Assembly: GCA_030549495.1 (NCBI GenBank)
Contig: JAUIRK010000119.1
Span: forward strand, 248,001-312,000
DNA: 64,000 nucleotides
From: Nectonema munidae
Lineage: Eukaryota > Nematomorpha > Nectonematoida > Nectonematidae
Reading direction: 5' to 3'
Positions 45,195 through 56,536 of this stretch are shown here, one piece after another. The notes below the pieces were generated by a model. It did no database searches. It was given only the letters and a program-made list of their open reading frames with translations, and was not told the origin of the DNA. Within the stretch, counting starts at the first letter, position 1. Each line of letters starts with the position of its first letter. The translations under genes and the position numbers were made by a program.

Positions 45195-47068
45195 AAGTGA
45201 AAGAGAAATTACAGATTATTATCAAAGATACATATAATGTCAGTACAAAAGAAAAAAGTTATGCTATTATGAAAACAAAAAGTAATATTTTGTATCGCAA
45301 AAGTGATGGCAATGATATTGAAATTGCCAAGGATTGTTTTCAAAGTATCAAAGTCAACTAGGAAAAATCCAATACTCTAAGAGTATCTATTGCTGATAAG
45401 TGTAATCTTGAGAGGGCTCAAAATATCCTTCATGATAATAAAGTAGAATTTAAAATAGAGGAGCAGCTGTTTCCAAAATTCAAGACTTCTGTTCCTAAAG
45501 ATATGGATGATGAATTAGTACTTAATGAAATTTTGAAGAAAAACGAAATGAACAATGATTTGGTCTTTAAAGGCGGTAAACTTGATTTTCTTTTAAATCT
45601 AAATCTAAATACACGGAATTTACGTATTTATGTGTGATCCTCAAATATACAACTGTATTAAAAACTTGAATTTTTATTTGTTTGTTAAGTTTAGTAAGTG
45701 CAAATGTTACATTTATCTTTCTAATTTTCAATGTATGAAATGCCTAGGTTTCAACCATACGACTAAGTTTTGTAAAAAAAGAGTTGATTAGATGTGCTTA
45801 CTTAGATAGCTTACTTCAGATAATAATCATCGTTTCAAAAACTGTGATAAGAAAAGTGATGAAAGGAAAATTTCTTGTTTTAATTGGTTAAATAGAAATT
45901 GTATTGACACCAAACACTTAGCGTATCGTATTCAATGTCCTTTTGTTAAAAATAATGTTAACTACGTTAAATCTATCACTTGTTTCAATGTTTATGATAA
46001 GTGAACAAAATTATATGATTATTGATTGTAGTAATACTGTTGATCTCTTTGATTTTGTTTATTTTAATGATCCCCTACTTTTCAAAACTTTTTTTTCATC
46101 TAACTTTTCTGACATGGATGAAAATTTTAATTTATATTACTTCAACTTGATAAGTCTCAATTTTCAATCTCTTAGAGCCAAGTATGGTTCTCTTTGGGGT
46201 TTTCTTGATAATTTTTTCCTTCAAAATCACTGTCTACCCCAATTAATCTGTTTACAAGAAACTTGGATCACTGAAAATAATTTTAATGTTTTTAATATTG
46301 ATGGCTACCACTTAGTATTCTCACCTCCTTCGTTAAGTTCTCATTCAGGATTAGCAATCTACATAAATAAAAACTTGGATTTTCAAATTTGCAACCACTT
46401 TTTAGATAGTGAATATTTGAGGTTCTTACAATACTAATTAAATTTGAATCTTCGCAGACATTAAGTATAAATAATGTATATCGGAAACATACAAATGATT
46501 CTCAACACATTGAATCTTTTTTTATCACTATCCCTAGGATCTTAAGTCAACTTTCTTCGTTTGGGATTTCAATTTTGACCTGTTTAATTTGTAAAATAAT
46601 ACTTCTACCAAACGATTTTTTTTAATTTTGTTATCTAACCATATCAAGCCAACAATTACCAAGTATTCTCGTTGTATTAGTGAGTCACTGTTAGACAACA
46701 TTTATATTCCTACTAATTTTGATTCCTATCTATCATTCAACCTTAATTTCCATGTTTCAGATCACTTACCAGTTTTGACATCTTTGAACTTTACTTTTAA
46801 AAATAATAGTACTTTGTTCAAAAAACTGTTTGACAAAACTTCCTTTATAAAGTCTATTAAGGAGTTTGATTGGCACAGTAGTTATTTAATTAATCAACCT
46901 AATAACTTTTTTCAAATGCTCCATAACAAATTAACAAGTTTTCTAAATTCAAGCTATAAATTAGTTACATTTAAGAAAAATTCTTATCTATATTATAAAA
47001 ATGGTTTGAAGTCTTGGGTAAACAAAGAATTTCTAGAAATGTTAAAACTTAGAAATATTATGTAATTT
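45195..47068 (+). mobile_element. LINE copy 1: ORF1 and endonuclease, broken
   Basis: The first part (45195-45960) reads an ORF1/gag-like protein in pieces with a zinc knuckle CMKCLGFNHTTKFC (about 45735-45776, C-x2-C-x4-H-x4-C) and a second CCHC-like stretch behind it. 45943-46437 reads an APE-type endonuclease start: ISLNFQSLRAKYGSL, then LICLQETWI (the catalytic Glu block). 46628-47065 reads its end with SDHLPVLTSLNF (the catalytic Asp-His block), followed by the linker region. The part between is damaged. Reverse transcriptase is missing because the next copy begins at about 47097. The clade is Jockey/CR1-like. Confidence 0.85.
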
Positions 47069-47096
47069 TAATAAATAAAAATTTTCCCCTTTTTTA

Positions 47097-49702
47097 AAAA
47101 TAAAAATTATCTCTTTAAATGTACAATCTTTAAAATAGAAATTTATTGAGCTAGAATTTTTTATAAATTATACTAATTCTGTTTCATCAGATCCTATTTC
47201 AATTATTTGTCTTCAAGAGACTTGGTTATGTGAACATGATTTTACGTGCTACAATATACCTTTCTATAAATTTCTGAATTTTAAGAAATCCATTTCTTCA
47301 CATTGTGGTCTGGCCTTTTATATCCATCAGTCATTTGAATTTTCAATATTGAAAAATGGTGTGTTTTCAAATACTTGTGAATTTGCCAGTGTATCAATTC
47401 TTTTAAATAGCACTAAACTCAATATTCATAATTTTTATAGAAAACCATCAAATTATTCTGATGAAATTAACTCATTCTTGCATGATTTTGATATTTTCAT
47501 TAGTAATTTTTCTAATACTTCACAAAACTTGTTGGTAGGTGATTTTAATTTTAATTTACTTCAAAGTTTTTCGAGCATACATGTTTCTTCTTTTTTAAAT
47601 ATCTTGGATTCAGCTTCTCTCATTCCTAGGATAAATTCTACTACTAGGCCATCTTCAGGTACGCTTTTAGACAATTTCTTCATTTCTGTTAATAGCATTT
47701 CATCTAAATCTTATGTTGTCCAGACTCACATATCGGATCATTTTCCTATTTTACTCACGCTATGCTCTAATTCTGATAAAATGTCAAAGGATAACTTTGT
47801 GGTCAAATTTAATGAAAGAAAATTTGTTGATACTTTTTCTAAATTCAATTTTTCGAATTGTTTTTCTTCTGATGATCCTGAATTCATAGCCAAAAGCATA
47901 AATGATAACTTGATATGATCAAGCAGGCCTGTAAGACTACTCAGCATATACACAGAACAAATAAATATAAATGTCATAAGTCGCCTTGGATGAATGTTGA
48001 AATACTGACTTTAATAATACATAGAGACAAATTATATAGAAAAATGAAATTCAAATTAATTTCTTCAGAATTAAAGGGTGAGTACGTTAAAATAAGAAAT
48101 AAGGTAAAGTACACTATTAGGAAAGCTAAAATAGCACATTATGATAAATGTCTTGGTTCTAGCGCATCTGAGATAAAATTAACTTGGAAAATGATCAATT
48201 CTATAATCAGACCTCAGAAAAAAAAATCAATTCCTTCCCTGACAATTGATAAAACGAAAAGTAACTGACTCATTAGAAATAGCGCAAATCTTTAATAATC
48301 ATTTTAACATAACTCAGATAGTAATAATATTTTAAAATACTTACCTTACAATGAATTATTCTTTGAGTTTAACCAAATAAGTCTTAATGATGTACTCATT
48401 CCCATAGATAACTTTAAAAAATTAAATGCGAGGACATTTATGGCTTAACCCTTTCCGACATTAAACTCGTTAGAAACGATATTGCTTCCAAAGTAATTCC
48501 AATTTTAAAAAAAGGTGATAGTTCTAATGTAGAAAATTATAGAGCGATATCTCTTATTCCCACAATTTCTAAAATTTTTGAAAGAATATTATACAACCAG
48601 ATTAACCACCACTTTAATTATAATTCTTTATTTTATTCTCGACAATTTGGGTTTAGAAGAGGCTACTCTACAGAAATGTATCATTCTATATTCTTTTACT
48701 ATATTCTATAAGTTGGTTGAATTTCAATTCTTTGACCATGAATAACAATAAATCTCACTGTATTGATTTTTCAAATCTAAAACAAAGAAAAGATTTTACT
48801 GAAATACTTAGCAAAATAGGAGTATCTATGGTGAGGAAGTTTAACCTTTTAGGTCTCATCATTAATGAAAAACTTAAATGGAATGATCATGTCCTTTATG
48901 TGTGTAATAAACTTTCGTATGTTACAGGAGTTTTAAAATATTGCAGAAAATTTCTCTCTTCCCACTGTTTAATACTTCTTTACAAATCTCTTTTTCTCCC
49001 TGATTTACACTATAGTTTTGTAAATTGGGGTCACTCTTCCACCACCAAGTTACTGTCTCTTCAGAAAAAAACACTTAGACTAAAGTTTTTCAAAAGTTAC
49101 TTTGCACATACATCTCTGCTATTCTATCAAATTTCTTCTCTAAAAGTGTCTGATATATATAAACTAAAGCTTGCAATTCTTACACTGAAATACGTTAGTC
49201 ACTGGCTACCTGGATACTTTCGATAAATTAATCTCGTATAATTACGAAAAACAAAGATGCTCACCTAGATTCACAGAAAACATGATAGTCCCATCGTACA
49301 AACATTCTACTTCTAAGCAAGCTATTGAGTATAAAATGTCACAATTTTATAATTCAAATGTAAATTTTTTTCGCTAAAAAACTTGTACGACACATTTTTA
49401 TCTGATTATAACAAAGTCTGTTCGACTATTAATTGTTACTCATGTAATAAATAGATATACATTCGTATTTATATATATATATATTTTTAAATAATTACTT
49501 ATGTTATTATCTTATTTATGCTTGCACCTGTGATTTTTGAGTTAAATGTTGTAACTTATAAGTCTCTGCCATAAAAGCGGTCATTTCTGACTATTTGTGC
49601 AGTGCTTATCTTAATGTTAAATGTTACCTACATCTGTTTCAATATTTTAATTGTTTTGTTGTAATCTGTTCATAGTCTTAATAAATATCTTATATCTTAT
49701 AT
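47097..49702 (+). mobile_element. LINE copy 2: endonuclease to 3' end, broken
   Basis: It begins inside an APE-type endonuclease (IISLNVQSLK, IICLQETWL). It continues through VGDFNFNLL and SDHFPILLTL (47349-47918), a linker (47915-48268), and the first RT blocks IPILKKGDSSNVENYRAISL and FGFRRGYST (48500-48675). It resumes with the RT thumb and C-terminal region (48717-49226). The RT segment that should carry the FADD/YADD catalytic motif is deleted between about 48680 and 48720. The 3' tail is a short (ATCTTAT)n run near 49686-49702. Two LINE copies of one family sit head to tail. Confidence 0.88.
48717..49226 (+). pseudogene. LINE reverse transcriptase C-terminal region
   Basis: A 169-residue open reading. 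It holds NNNKSHCIDFS, KFNLLGLIINEKLKWNDHV (the LG.....L.W..H block typical behind the RT catalytic core), KLSYVTGVLKYCRKFL, and ILLYKSLFLPDLHYSFVNWG. These are conserved C-terminal blocks of Jockey/CR1-type reverse transcriptases. The catalytic palm motif is missing upstream because of a deletion, so it cannot act as a reverse transcriptase. Confidence 0.88.
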
Positions 49703-50417
49703 AATAATAGAAGATTTTGGTGAAATGTGTATTCGATCAATTGTGTATATCAGTAAATGTTTGTCGATAAATAGTTGTAGGTGAATTGTTATCGGTCAAT
49801 TTATATCAGTGAATTCTCCGGCTCCCATTTTCTATACAAGATCACATGTTGATTTCATTTTTGGACTCTGTTTTTATAAGTAGAATGTGGAAATGTCAAT
49901 CAAATTTATTAGTTTCGACTAAAAATTTTCTTCAAAAAGATTTATTAACATTTTAAGTAAAAGTAAATTCATTTAAAGAGACATCTAAAAATTATCAAAG
50001 AGTTAGAGTTACCTTACCCTAACTATGACAGATATCAATAGGTGAAGATTTAGCTATTCTCAAAAATATTTAAGTGTGAACCAAATTTGACCAAGTTTTC
50101 CTTCGTTATGAAAAAAGTCTTTTAGATGATAAAGGTGGAAAACTTTTCCTAATTAAAAAAAGAGGATTATGAATGAAGAAGATGAATTTTGAAAAGAGAT
50201 TGGTTTACAACTTCTGTTCATATCATCTGATGCTACAAGACATGATATTTATAAAAAAAGTTAAGATCAACAAATAGATTTTCATCAATACAAAAGTTCT
50301 GAAATTGCTTAAATTTTGAGATAAAGGAAACAGTTTTTTCCAACATAGATTGAATTTTTGATTAAAATAAAGCTACCGAGCAAGGATCAGTTTAGAAAAA
50401 AAACAAAATTAGATACC
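49703..50417. other. Intergenic stretch, nothing recognised
   Basis: No gene or repeat end was recognised between the LINE tail and the hAT element. Confidence 0.45.
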
Positions 50418-50425
50418 ATATAGAG

Positions 50426-52255
50426 CAGAGGTGGGGAAACTTTTTGTGCATGAAGGTCACCTTACAATTCATCGTCCCTTATAGAGGCCGAACTGAACAA
50501 ATTACTATTTTTTCAGTTATTTTATCCCCTCGTACAACATTTAATAATATTTTATACAAGTAAATTAATAATATTCTTATAAAAAAAAGACAGACGTATA
50601 AATATCGAGAATATAAAGTTTTCAAATATTTCATTTAGGTAAGTAGGCCCTTTTTATACAAATTAATGACTTCTTTGAGTTTGCTTCTTTTGAGAAAGCA
50701 TTTTGATATCAGGCTCCAACATAGTGGTTCTTAGTTTTAATTGGTCCTCCAAATGCTCATCTGTCCAGTGTGTTCTCAGCAAATTCTTTATTTGCGTCAA
50801 GAACGAGAATGTGGATTCACAACAGTATGTTGTAGAAAAGCAGGAAATCAGTTGGCGTGCATGTCGATGAAGACGAGGATATTCTACCGCTTTTTCCAAA
50901 TTTCAATAGGATCTTCCCTGTTGTCAAACAGAGATTGATCCGTATTCTTTAAAAGATTCATAGATATCTTCATTTTCACTCATTACCTTCGTAAACTGGG
51001 GAATGTGTTCTTCTGAAAGTTTTGATTTTAAAAAGCTACATCTCTGAAAAATTTGGATCTGATAATTCACAATGTTTGTCACTTTCTTTGAAAAAGTCAA
51101 TTATTTGCCTTCGTAAAGACAAAATTTTGACCAATACTTTCCCTTGTGACAACCAGCGTACTTTTGAGTGATAAGGCAAATCTACACTAATTACTTTATC
51201 ATCCATCATCAGCATGTTTCGAAATTGACGATGCTTCGTGGCATTTGCTCGAATATACCTAGAAACCTTTTGCAAAGTATCATTTAAAATGACAGATTTT
51301 GCACAGAGATTTTGTTGATGTAAAATACAATGAAAAGAAATCAGTTCATTTGGATCTTTGATTTCTCTTTTAAGATGCACAATAAATTCTTCATTCTTAA
51401 TACAATACTTGTGCTGAATCTGTGGAATCTGTCGATTCATCCAAGGCTACTGAGTAATACATATTTTCCTTCTGGATTACATTTTTGAGTTTCTCTGTTA
51501 CATTACCAGCCAATGATCTGTATTAGTCCTTCTTTTAAGAGGCACCTATTTATATTTGTTAACTTTATTTGGATCTACACATCTTACCACTTCTAAAATA
51601 CATTCCTTCATGAGTTCTGCATCGGTGAATGGTTTACCCTTTTTTCCAACCAAATATGCAACTTTATAGCTGGCTTGTCGTAGCATTCTCTTGATGTAAC
51701 ACAGAATGGAAATATTGTCCTTGCTTTTGCTTTCCATCTTTCAGTTTCTTCAGTGCTAGCTTTCGAGACTCAACCTCTAATTTGGCATATTTATTGTCTT
51801 TATGAAGAGCGTAATGTTGCTGTGCATTGAATTTCTTAACCGTTACAATTGTGGTATCACACAGCAAGCAAGACATTTTGCCGCCACTATTCACTAAAAA
51901 ATATTGCAGTCCCATTCTTTATTAAAGATCCTATTTTCTTCTTTCAAATTCGTTGTCAATGTTACAAAAAATTATCATAAATTAAAAACAATCTATTTTG
52001 TGTCCTCATATGAATACATTGGGATAAAACCGGTTAAGTTAAAATTCTGGGTTCAGAGAAAAATGCTTTCAATTTCTGGGAGTGACATCACTGAACACAA
52101 TTAATATTCCTTTCATATATGCGTGTGGTGTATATTATAAGTTTCAGGTGTATAATGATTTCAAACTTAAAAACAATTCAAGGTTTTTATTAAAATAATA
52201 TTTATATTAAAGGCCGCACTTGATGGCCCGGAAGGCCGCAGGTTCCCCACCCCTG
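50426..52255 (-). mobile_element. hAT element, 1830 bp, exact 8-bp target duplication
   Basis: ATATAGAG flanks it at 50418-50425 and 52256-52263. The ends are CAGAGGTGGGGAAAC (left) and CAGGGGTGGGGAACC (right, reverse complement). The minus strand carries a transposase of the GTF2IRD2/FAM200-like hAT group, broken and with an internal deletion. The target duplication is unchanged, yet the gene has several breaks. The copy therefore probably moved after partial decay, or decayed without changes in the short flanks. Confidence 0.94.
50663..51915 (-). pseudogene. hAT transposase, GTF2IRD2/FAM200-like, broken
   Basis: Read on the minus strand. The first part (51915-51664) has a C2H2/BED-like finger, CLLCDTTIV then HYALHKDNKYA. 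The next piece (51737-51546) has SYKVAYLVGKKGKPFTDAEL, a conserved block of this hAT group. 51440-51036 holds FHCILHQQNLCAK and LPYHSKVRWLSQGKVL. 50899-50663 is the C-terminal dimerisation block with CESTFSFLTQIKN and LTDEHLED-like WTDEHLEDQLKLR. Frame changes join these pieces. The part that should carry the middle catalytic Asp lies in missing or unreadable sequence, so no active enzyme is coded. Neighbouring genes are other repeats. Confidence 0.88.
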
Positions 52256-52283
52256 ATATAGAGTATAGGAGAAATTAAATACA

Positions 52284-52350
52284 GACTACAGTTGACTAGC
52301 TGTAATCCGAAAATCGCTAATTCGAACCTTTGTTAATCCGGTACTTTGAT
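52284..52350. mobile_element. Possible pogo/Tigger-type terminal fragment
   Basis: CAGTTGACTAGCTGTAATCC then GAAAATCGCTAATTCGAACC looks like the inverted repeat of Tigger elements, which start CAGTTGACC...ATCCGAA. It has no partner end. Confidence 0.45.
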
Positions 52351-53137
52351 TATTCCTGAAAACTTTAATTTATAAAATTATTGAATGATTGATTCAATCT
52401 TCTTGAAGGTTTATAAAATAAAAGTGTTATAAATGAAGAACTATTGAGTCTTTATATTTTTCAAGGAAAACTAATTAGAGAAAGACCAAAGCACATAAAA
52501 CAATAAGCTTAAAGGAAATGTTCAAAAATTGTCTACACCCAGTTGAATCCGTACATCTGAAAATTAGCAAAAAAATCTTAAAATAAATTGTTTGTTGTAC
52601 TTTTAGTATTAAAAACTGACTATTCACATTGAATTTTAGTTGGACTCAAGTTTATAGTGAGAGAAATCGAGCAAGCAAAGTAATTTGAACACATCCCCAT
52701 TTATGAGATTGATAAAATCATTATTATATCAAGAAAGAAAATTATTTGATCTATTTAGATTAAATATATAAAATTTAATGTAATGTCGAATTAACCACAC
52801 ATAAAACATTTTAACCACATTAAAATTTAGTATTCACTTAATGTAGAATATAGAGTGACAAAAATACCATCATGATCAAATAGAGAAGATCAATATCTAA
52901 ATTGATAAAAATATTTTTAGAATCAAATTGAGCATGTTCGATTAACGCTGTGTATGGATAAGTTTAATTAGTAAGTGTTTGTCGATAAGTCACATGTGAA
53001 ATCTAATTTACTGACAAGTGAAATATTTCGGCTAAATTAATCGCCAAAAATTGTTTTATTAAATAAGTTAAGACGATATTAAGTCGAAAAAATGGGGAAT
53101 TATAATATATTTGGAAGTTTATATATTTGTCTGATAG

Positions 53138-53196
53138 GTTTGATTGATTTTTTGACAGGTTTGATTGATTTTTTGACAGGTTTGATTGATTTTCAT
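53138..53196. repeat. 24-bp tandem repeat, about 2.5 units
   Basis: AGGTTTGATTGATTTTTTGAC is repeated. It is related to the motif at 7845-8062. The Asn-Gln-Ser-rich frame on the minus strand is a product of it. Confidence 0.8.
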
Positions 53197-53275
53197 GAAA
53201 ATTAAATGACACTATTTAGAGGGTTCACGCAATAATTTTGTAAAAAATGTCAATATTTTAGAAAAAAGAGTGACA

Positions 53276-53293
53276 GGGGTGGGGGGGGGGGGG
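53276..53293. repeat. G run
   Basis: GGGGT followed by 13 G bases in an AT-rich setting. A second 13-base G run is at 33102-33114. Confidence 0.9.
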
Positions 53294-53299
53294 CAAAAA

Positions 53300-55642
53300 G
53301 GTCCTCTCTCCCCTCTTCACTGAAGAAATAAAAATAGCCCATCACAAATAGGGTTAAGATTTTTGATTCAATTTTAGAATTAATTTTAGATTACAAAGAA
53401 AGAGGTAACTAGTATACTTATACTTTAGATTTAAAGATACTTACATTATAAATGAACTTTTGCAAAGTGAATTTTCAAATAAATACAGGCTTATTCAAGG
53501 ACTTTATAAACTAGATCCACATAATTTTTCATACATGGAGACTCAACTCTGGAAGTGATATAAATATAGTTGGAAGCATCTTCAATCAAATTAAGGCGTA
53601 ATTTATTTTTTCATCAATCCAAAAATGACAAATATAATTGATTTATAAAGAGAAATTGAAATTTTCCATGATCATACACTTTCCAAGTGTCTTATTTTTT
53701 TCCTTTATATTACATTAACTTGTAAAAGAGAGAACAAAAATTTTTGCCAGTCCATTGGATGCGATTATGTTCCCAACTGTAATAATGATTCAACCCAAAT
53801 GTTGCAATAAAGGCATGGGGTGAACCGTCAAACAATAAACATCACATGCCATATGAATTGAGGAAATACTTTTATTATATGCACTTGTCGATGCGATGAA
53901 ATACACTTATTAGCATTTACGGTATCTTAGCGATTTTTTCATTGAATTTGCTTAATTCGATTCTTCAGGAAACAATTTATTCCCCGATTTACTGTTCATG
54001 GCCAAAAATTGTATTTTTGAAATTTCGGAAAAATTATTCAAGCACATTATATTAAAAATATTTTTATTAAATGAAACTAGATTCAGGGTTGGTAACGATG
54101 AATGCACTTTCATTTTTAGTCATAGCAAAAGTATTAAGAAGTAAAATATTTCACAATGCCATATGATTTGCTATGCCTGTTTTAAAGTAAAAAATTTTTA
54201 AAAAGTTATAATTCGATAAAATAAAATAATCACAGAAAAATCTTTTGGCGTATTTTCCCTTTCAATAATCATTTTAAAGCGGCAAAATATTGATCTTAGT
54301 ATTTTGACAAAGTATTAAATCAAAAGCTCTTATTTTTCCTATTTTTTTCGTTGCTTTTTAACTTTTATTGATCTATTTTTTGAAAGAAAATCGGAACACT
54401 TTTTTCTTGTTCTAGTAAGCATAGAGTTTATTTTATTCTAAGTATATATTATATTTTTATATATGAGATATAGAAATTAATGTTATTTATACTTCAAACG
54501 TAACTCTATCAAATAGTTTAATCATTTGAGATATAAGCTTTTATGAAAAAAGATTTTTGGGTGGATGAAAATTTGTTTATAAAAACTGAACCTGTTTATC
54601 TGCTTAAACATTAAAGACATTTTTTTCTTTATGAAAACATAATTTGCTACAATATAAAAGAGTGCTTCTAATTTCCTGTCAAATATAGTGCACGCAGCTG
54701 GAATGCCTCTCAAAAGCCCACAACAACAACATACAAAGCCCAGATTGTAAAATATAGGATAAAAGGTCTCACTCTTTTTACCGAAAAATACCATAAGATA
54801 TTGATTATTTCACTATCGATTTTGGTACCGTTTGCTGTGCTGATCTGAATAGATAACTTGCTTTGCCTAAAAGCAATGCTTTCTACTTTTTTTTCTCTAT
54901 GTTTAAAGTTAGAATTCTAATGATTTTTGACTTTAAATCTATATAAAGTGGAATTCAAGACATTTCGTACTTAAAAGTGGTTTGTACACGAAATTAAAAA
55001 AGACTTTTTGCGAGAATTGCAAAACTAGATACGAAACGTCTTAGGCACGAAATAGCCTCTTCGGATAAAATGAAAACGAGATATTTAAATGCCACATTCT
55101 TCATAATTTTGAATTCACTATAGAACCCTCTTTAAATTATGCAAGTAAAAAGTGAAAACATGGAAATGTTCACCATTTTTTCAAAAGTCTCTCAAATTTA
55201 TCTTAATTTTCAAAATTCATATATTTACATTTGGCCTATCAAAAACTACAATTATAGAAATTGAAAGATTAAGCTTTTCATAAAAAAATATTGAAAGAAT
55301 AAGAAAAATAAGATTTTGGTAACTTGCGATAAAAATCGCACTCAGGAGGGATATAATAACGCTTTTAGAGCAACAACAAAAAAGAAAATATTTCCCATTT
55401 TTGCATAAGTAGATGTCAAAATATTTTGATTTTTCTTCCTCTTGTTAAAATATTTCTACGAGGTGAATAAAGTTGCAAATAAGATATATTTTAATCTTTT
55501 CAATTTTCTAGCTTTTAACTTGCTAGTTAATTAGCTAAATATCCAATTGACCACCTAACTAAGTAACTTAAAAAAGCTACAGATGTCTAAAATTTGTGTT
55601 TTATCATGATTTTGTTTACTTTATTTCTACTGATTTAAGTAT
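53300..55642. other. Intergenic stretch
   Basis: No gene is recognised. AATTCAAGACATTTCGTAC (54953) and ATACGAAACGTCTT (55028) form an imperfect inverted pair of a motif also seen near 27850 and 40664. The 54522-54794 frame has no family features. Confidence 0.4.
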
Positions 55643-55650
55643 TTGCCTTT

Positions 55651-56528
55651 CAGGGCCGGTGCTAGGAAATGCGGGGCCCAATTAGAAATCTGATAGAGGG
55701 GCCCCTACTATACATACTAAAATTTATCGGTGTTTATATTTCTTATAAAAAAACACATACAAACCAAAAAATGGACATTTAATGCTTGGTATAAAAAAAT
55801 TTAAAGGCAATAGGGATACTTTTAACATTAAGAGAGGTAAATTAGGTAATTACATATACTCTCTTAGAAAAAGACTCTTCTGGCTTCTTTATTAGCAAAA
55901 TCTTTCAAAATATTTTCAAAGTCAATAGCTTTAGCAATCTTGCTTTCTATAGAAAGCATTGCCAAACTGCTAAGTCTTTCTTGTGAAACTGTAGACCTGA
56001 ATTATGTTTTAATTAGTTTCAGCTTTGAAAAGCTTCCTTCCCCTGATGCAAAAGTTATTGGCATCGTTAAATAAATCCTCAAGACAATAAAAACATTAGG
56101 AAATGTTGTAGACTATTGTTTTCTATCAGCTTCCTCTTTCAAAAATCGTCCAAGATCTCAAGTAATAAAAAACAAAATTTTAGAACATATACATTTATAG
56201 ATTTTGGTTGGATGTCTGTAAATAATAAATTTTTCATGTAATTTTAAAAACATTTTTTGAAATTTGAAGCTGTAGAAAACTTAAATGTTTAAAAAAGTGC
56301 ATTGACAAGTGAAAAAAATCGCCATTGCTAAGGGAGATGACATAACGATAAAATACTAAATTCATCATGTATAATGAATTAATATTATTAGAAAGATTAT
56401 ATCACTTTCATTTTACGTAGCATTTTGTACTTCATATAATACAGAAAAGGCCCCGCATGCTAGGGGCCTCTTCAAGGCACGGGGCCCAATTTGATAACAT
56501 CTGTCAAAACGGCTTGCAATCGGCTCTG
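55651..56528 (-). mobile_element. hAT element, 878 bp, exact 8-bp target duplication
   Basis: TTGCCTTT flanks it at 55643-55650 and 56529-56536. The ends are CAGGGCCGGTGC (left) and CAGAGCCGATTGC (right, reverse complement). AATTGGGCCCC words lie in both subterminal regions. Only the last part of the transposase is left, on the minus strand. It is an internally deleted copy. Confidence 0.93.
55864..56100 (-). pseudogene. hAT C-terminal dimerisation block, ZMYM1-like
   Basis: On the minus strand from 56100 it reads VFIVLRIYLTMPITFASGEG, SFSKLKLIKT, one stop codon, FRSTVSQERLSSLAMLSIE, then AKAIDFENILKDFANKEARR and a stop at 55864. The block LTxPxTxAxxExSFSxLKLIKTYxRSTxxxERLxxLAxxSIE is that of hAT transposases related to ZMYM1 and TTF-type finger proteins. 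The internal stop stands where Tyr is usual. The rest of the enzyme is deleted. Confidence 0.88.
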
Positions 56529-56536
56529 TTGCCTTT

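Noticed and set aside
53003-53212. Asn-Gln-Ser-Leu repeat frame
   Set aside because: It is a 24-bp tandem repeat related to 7845-8062.
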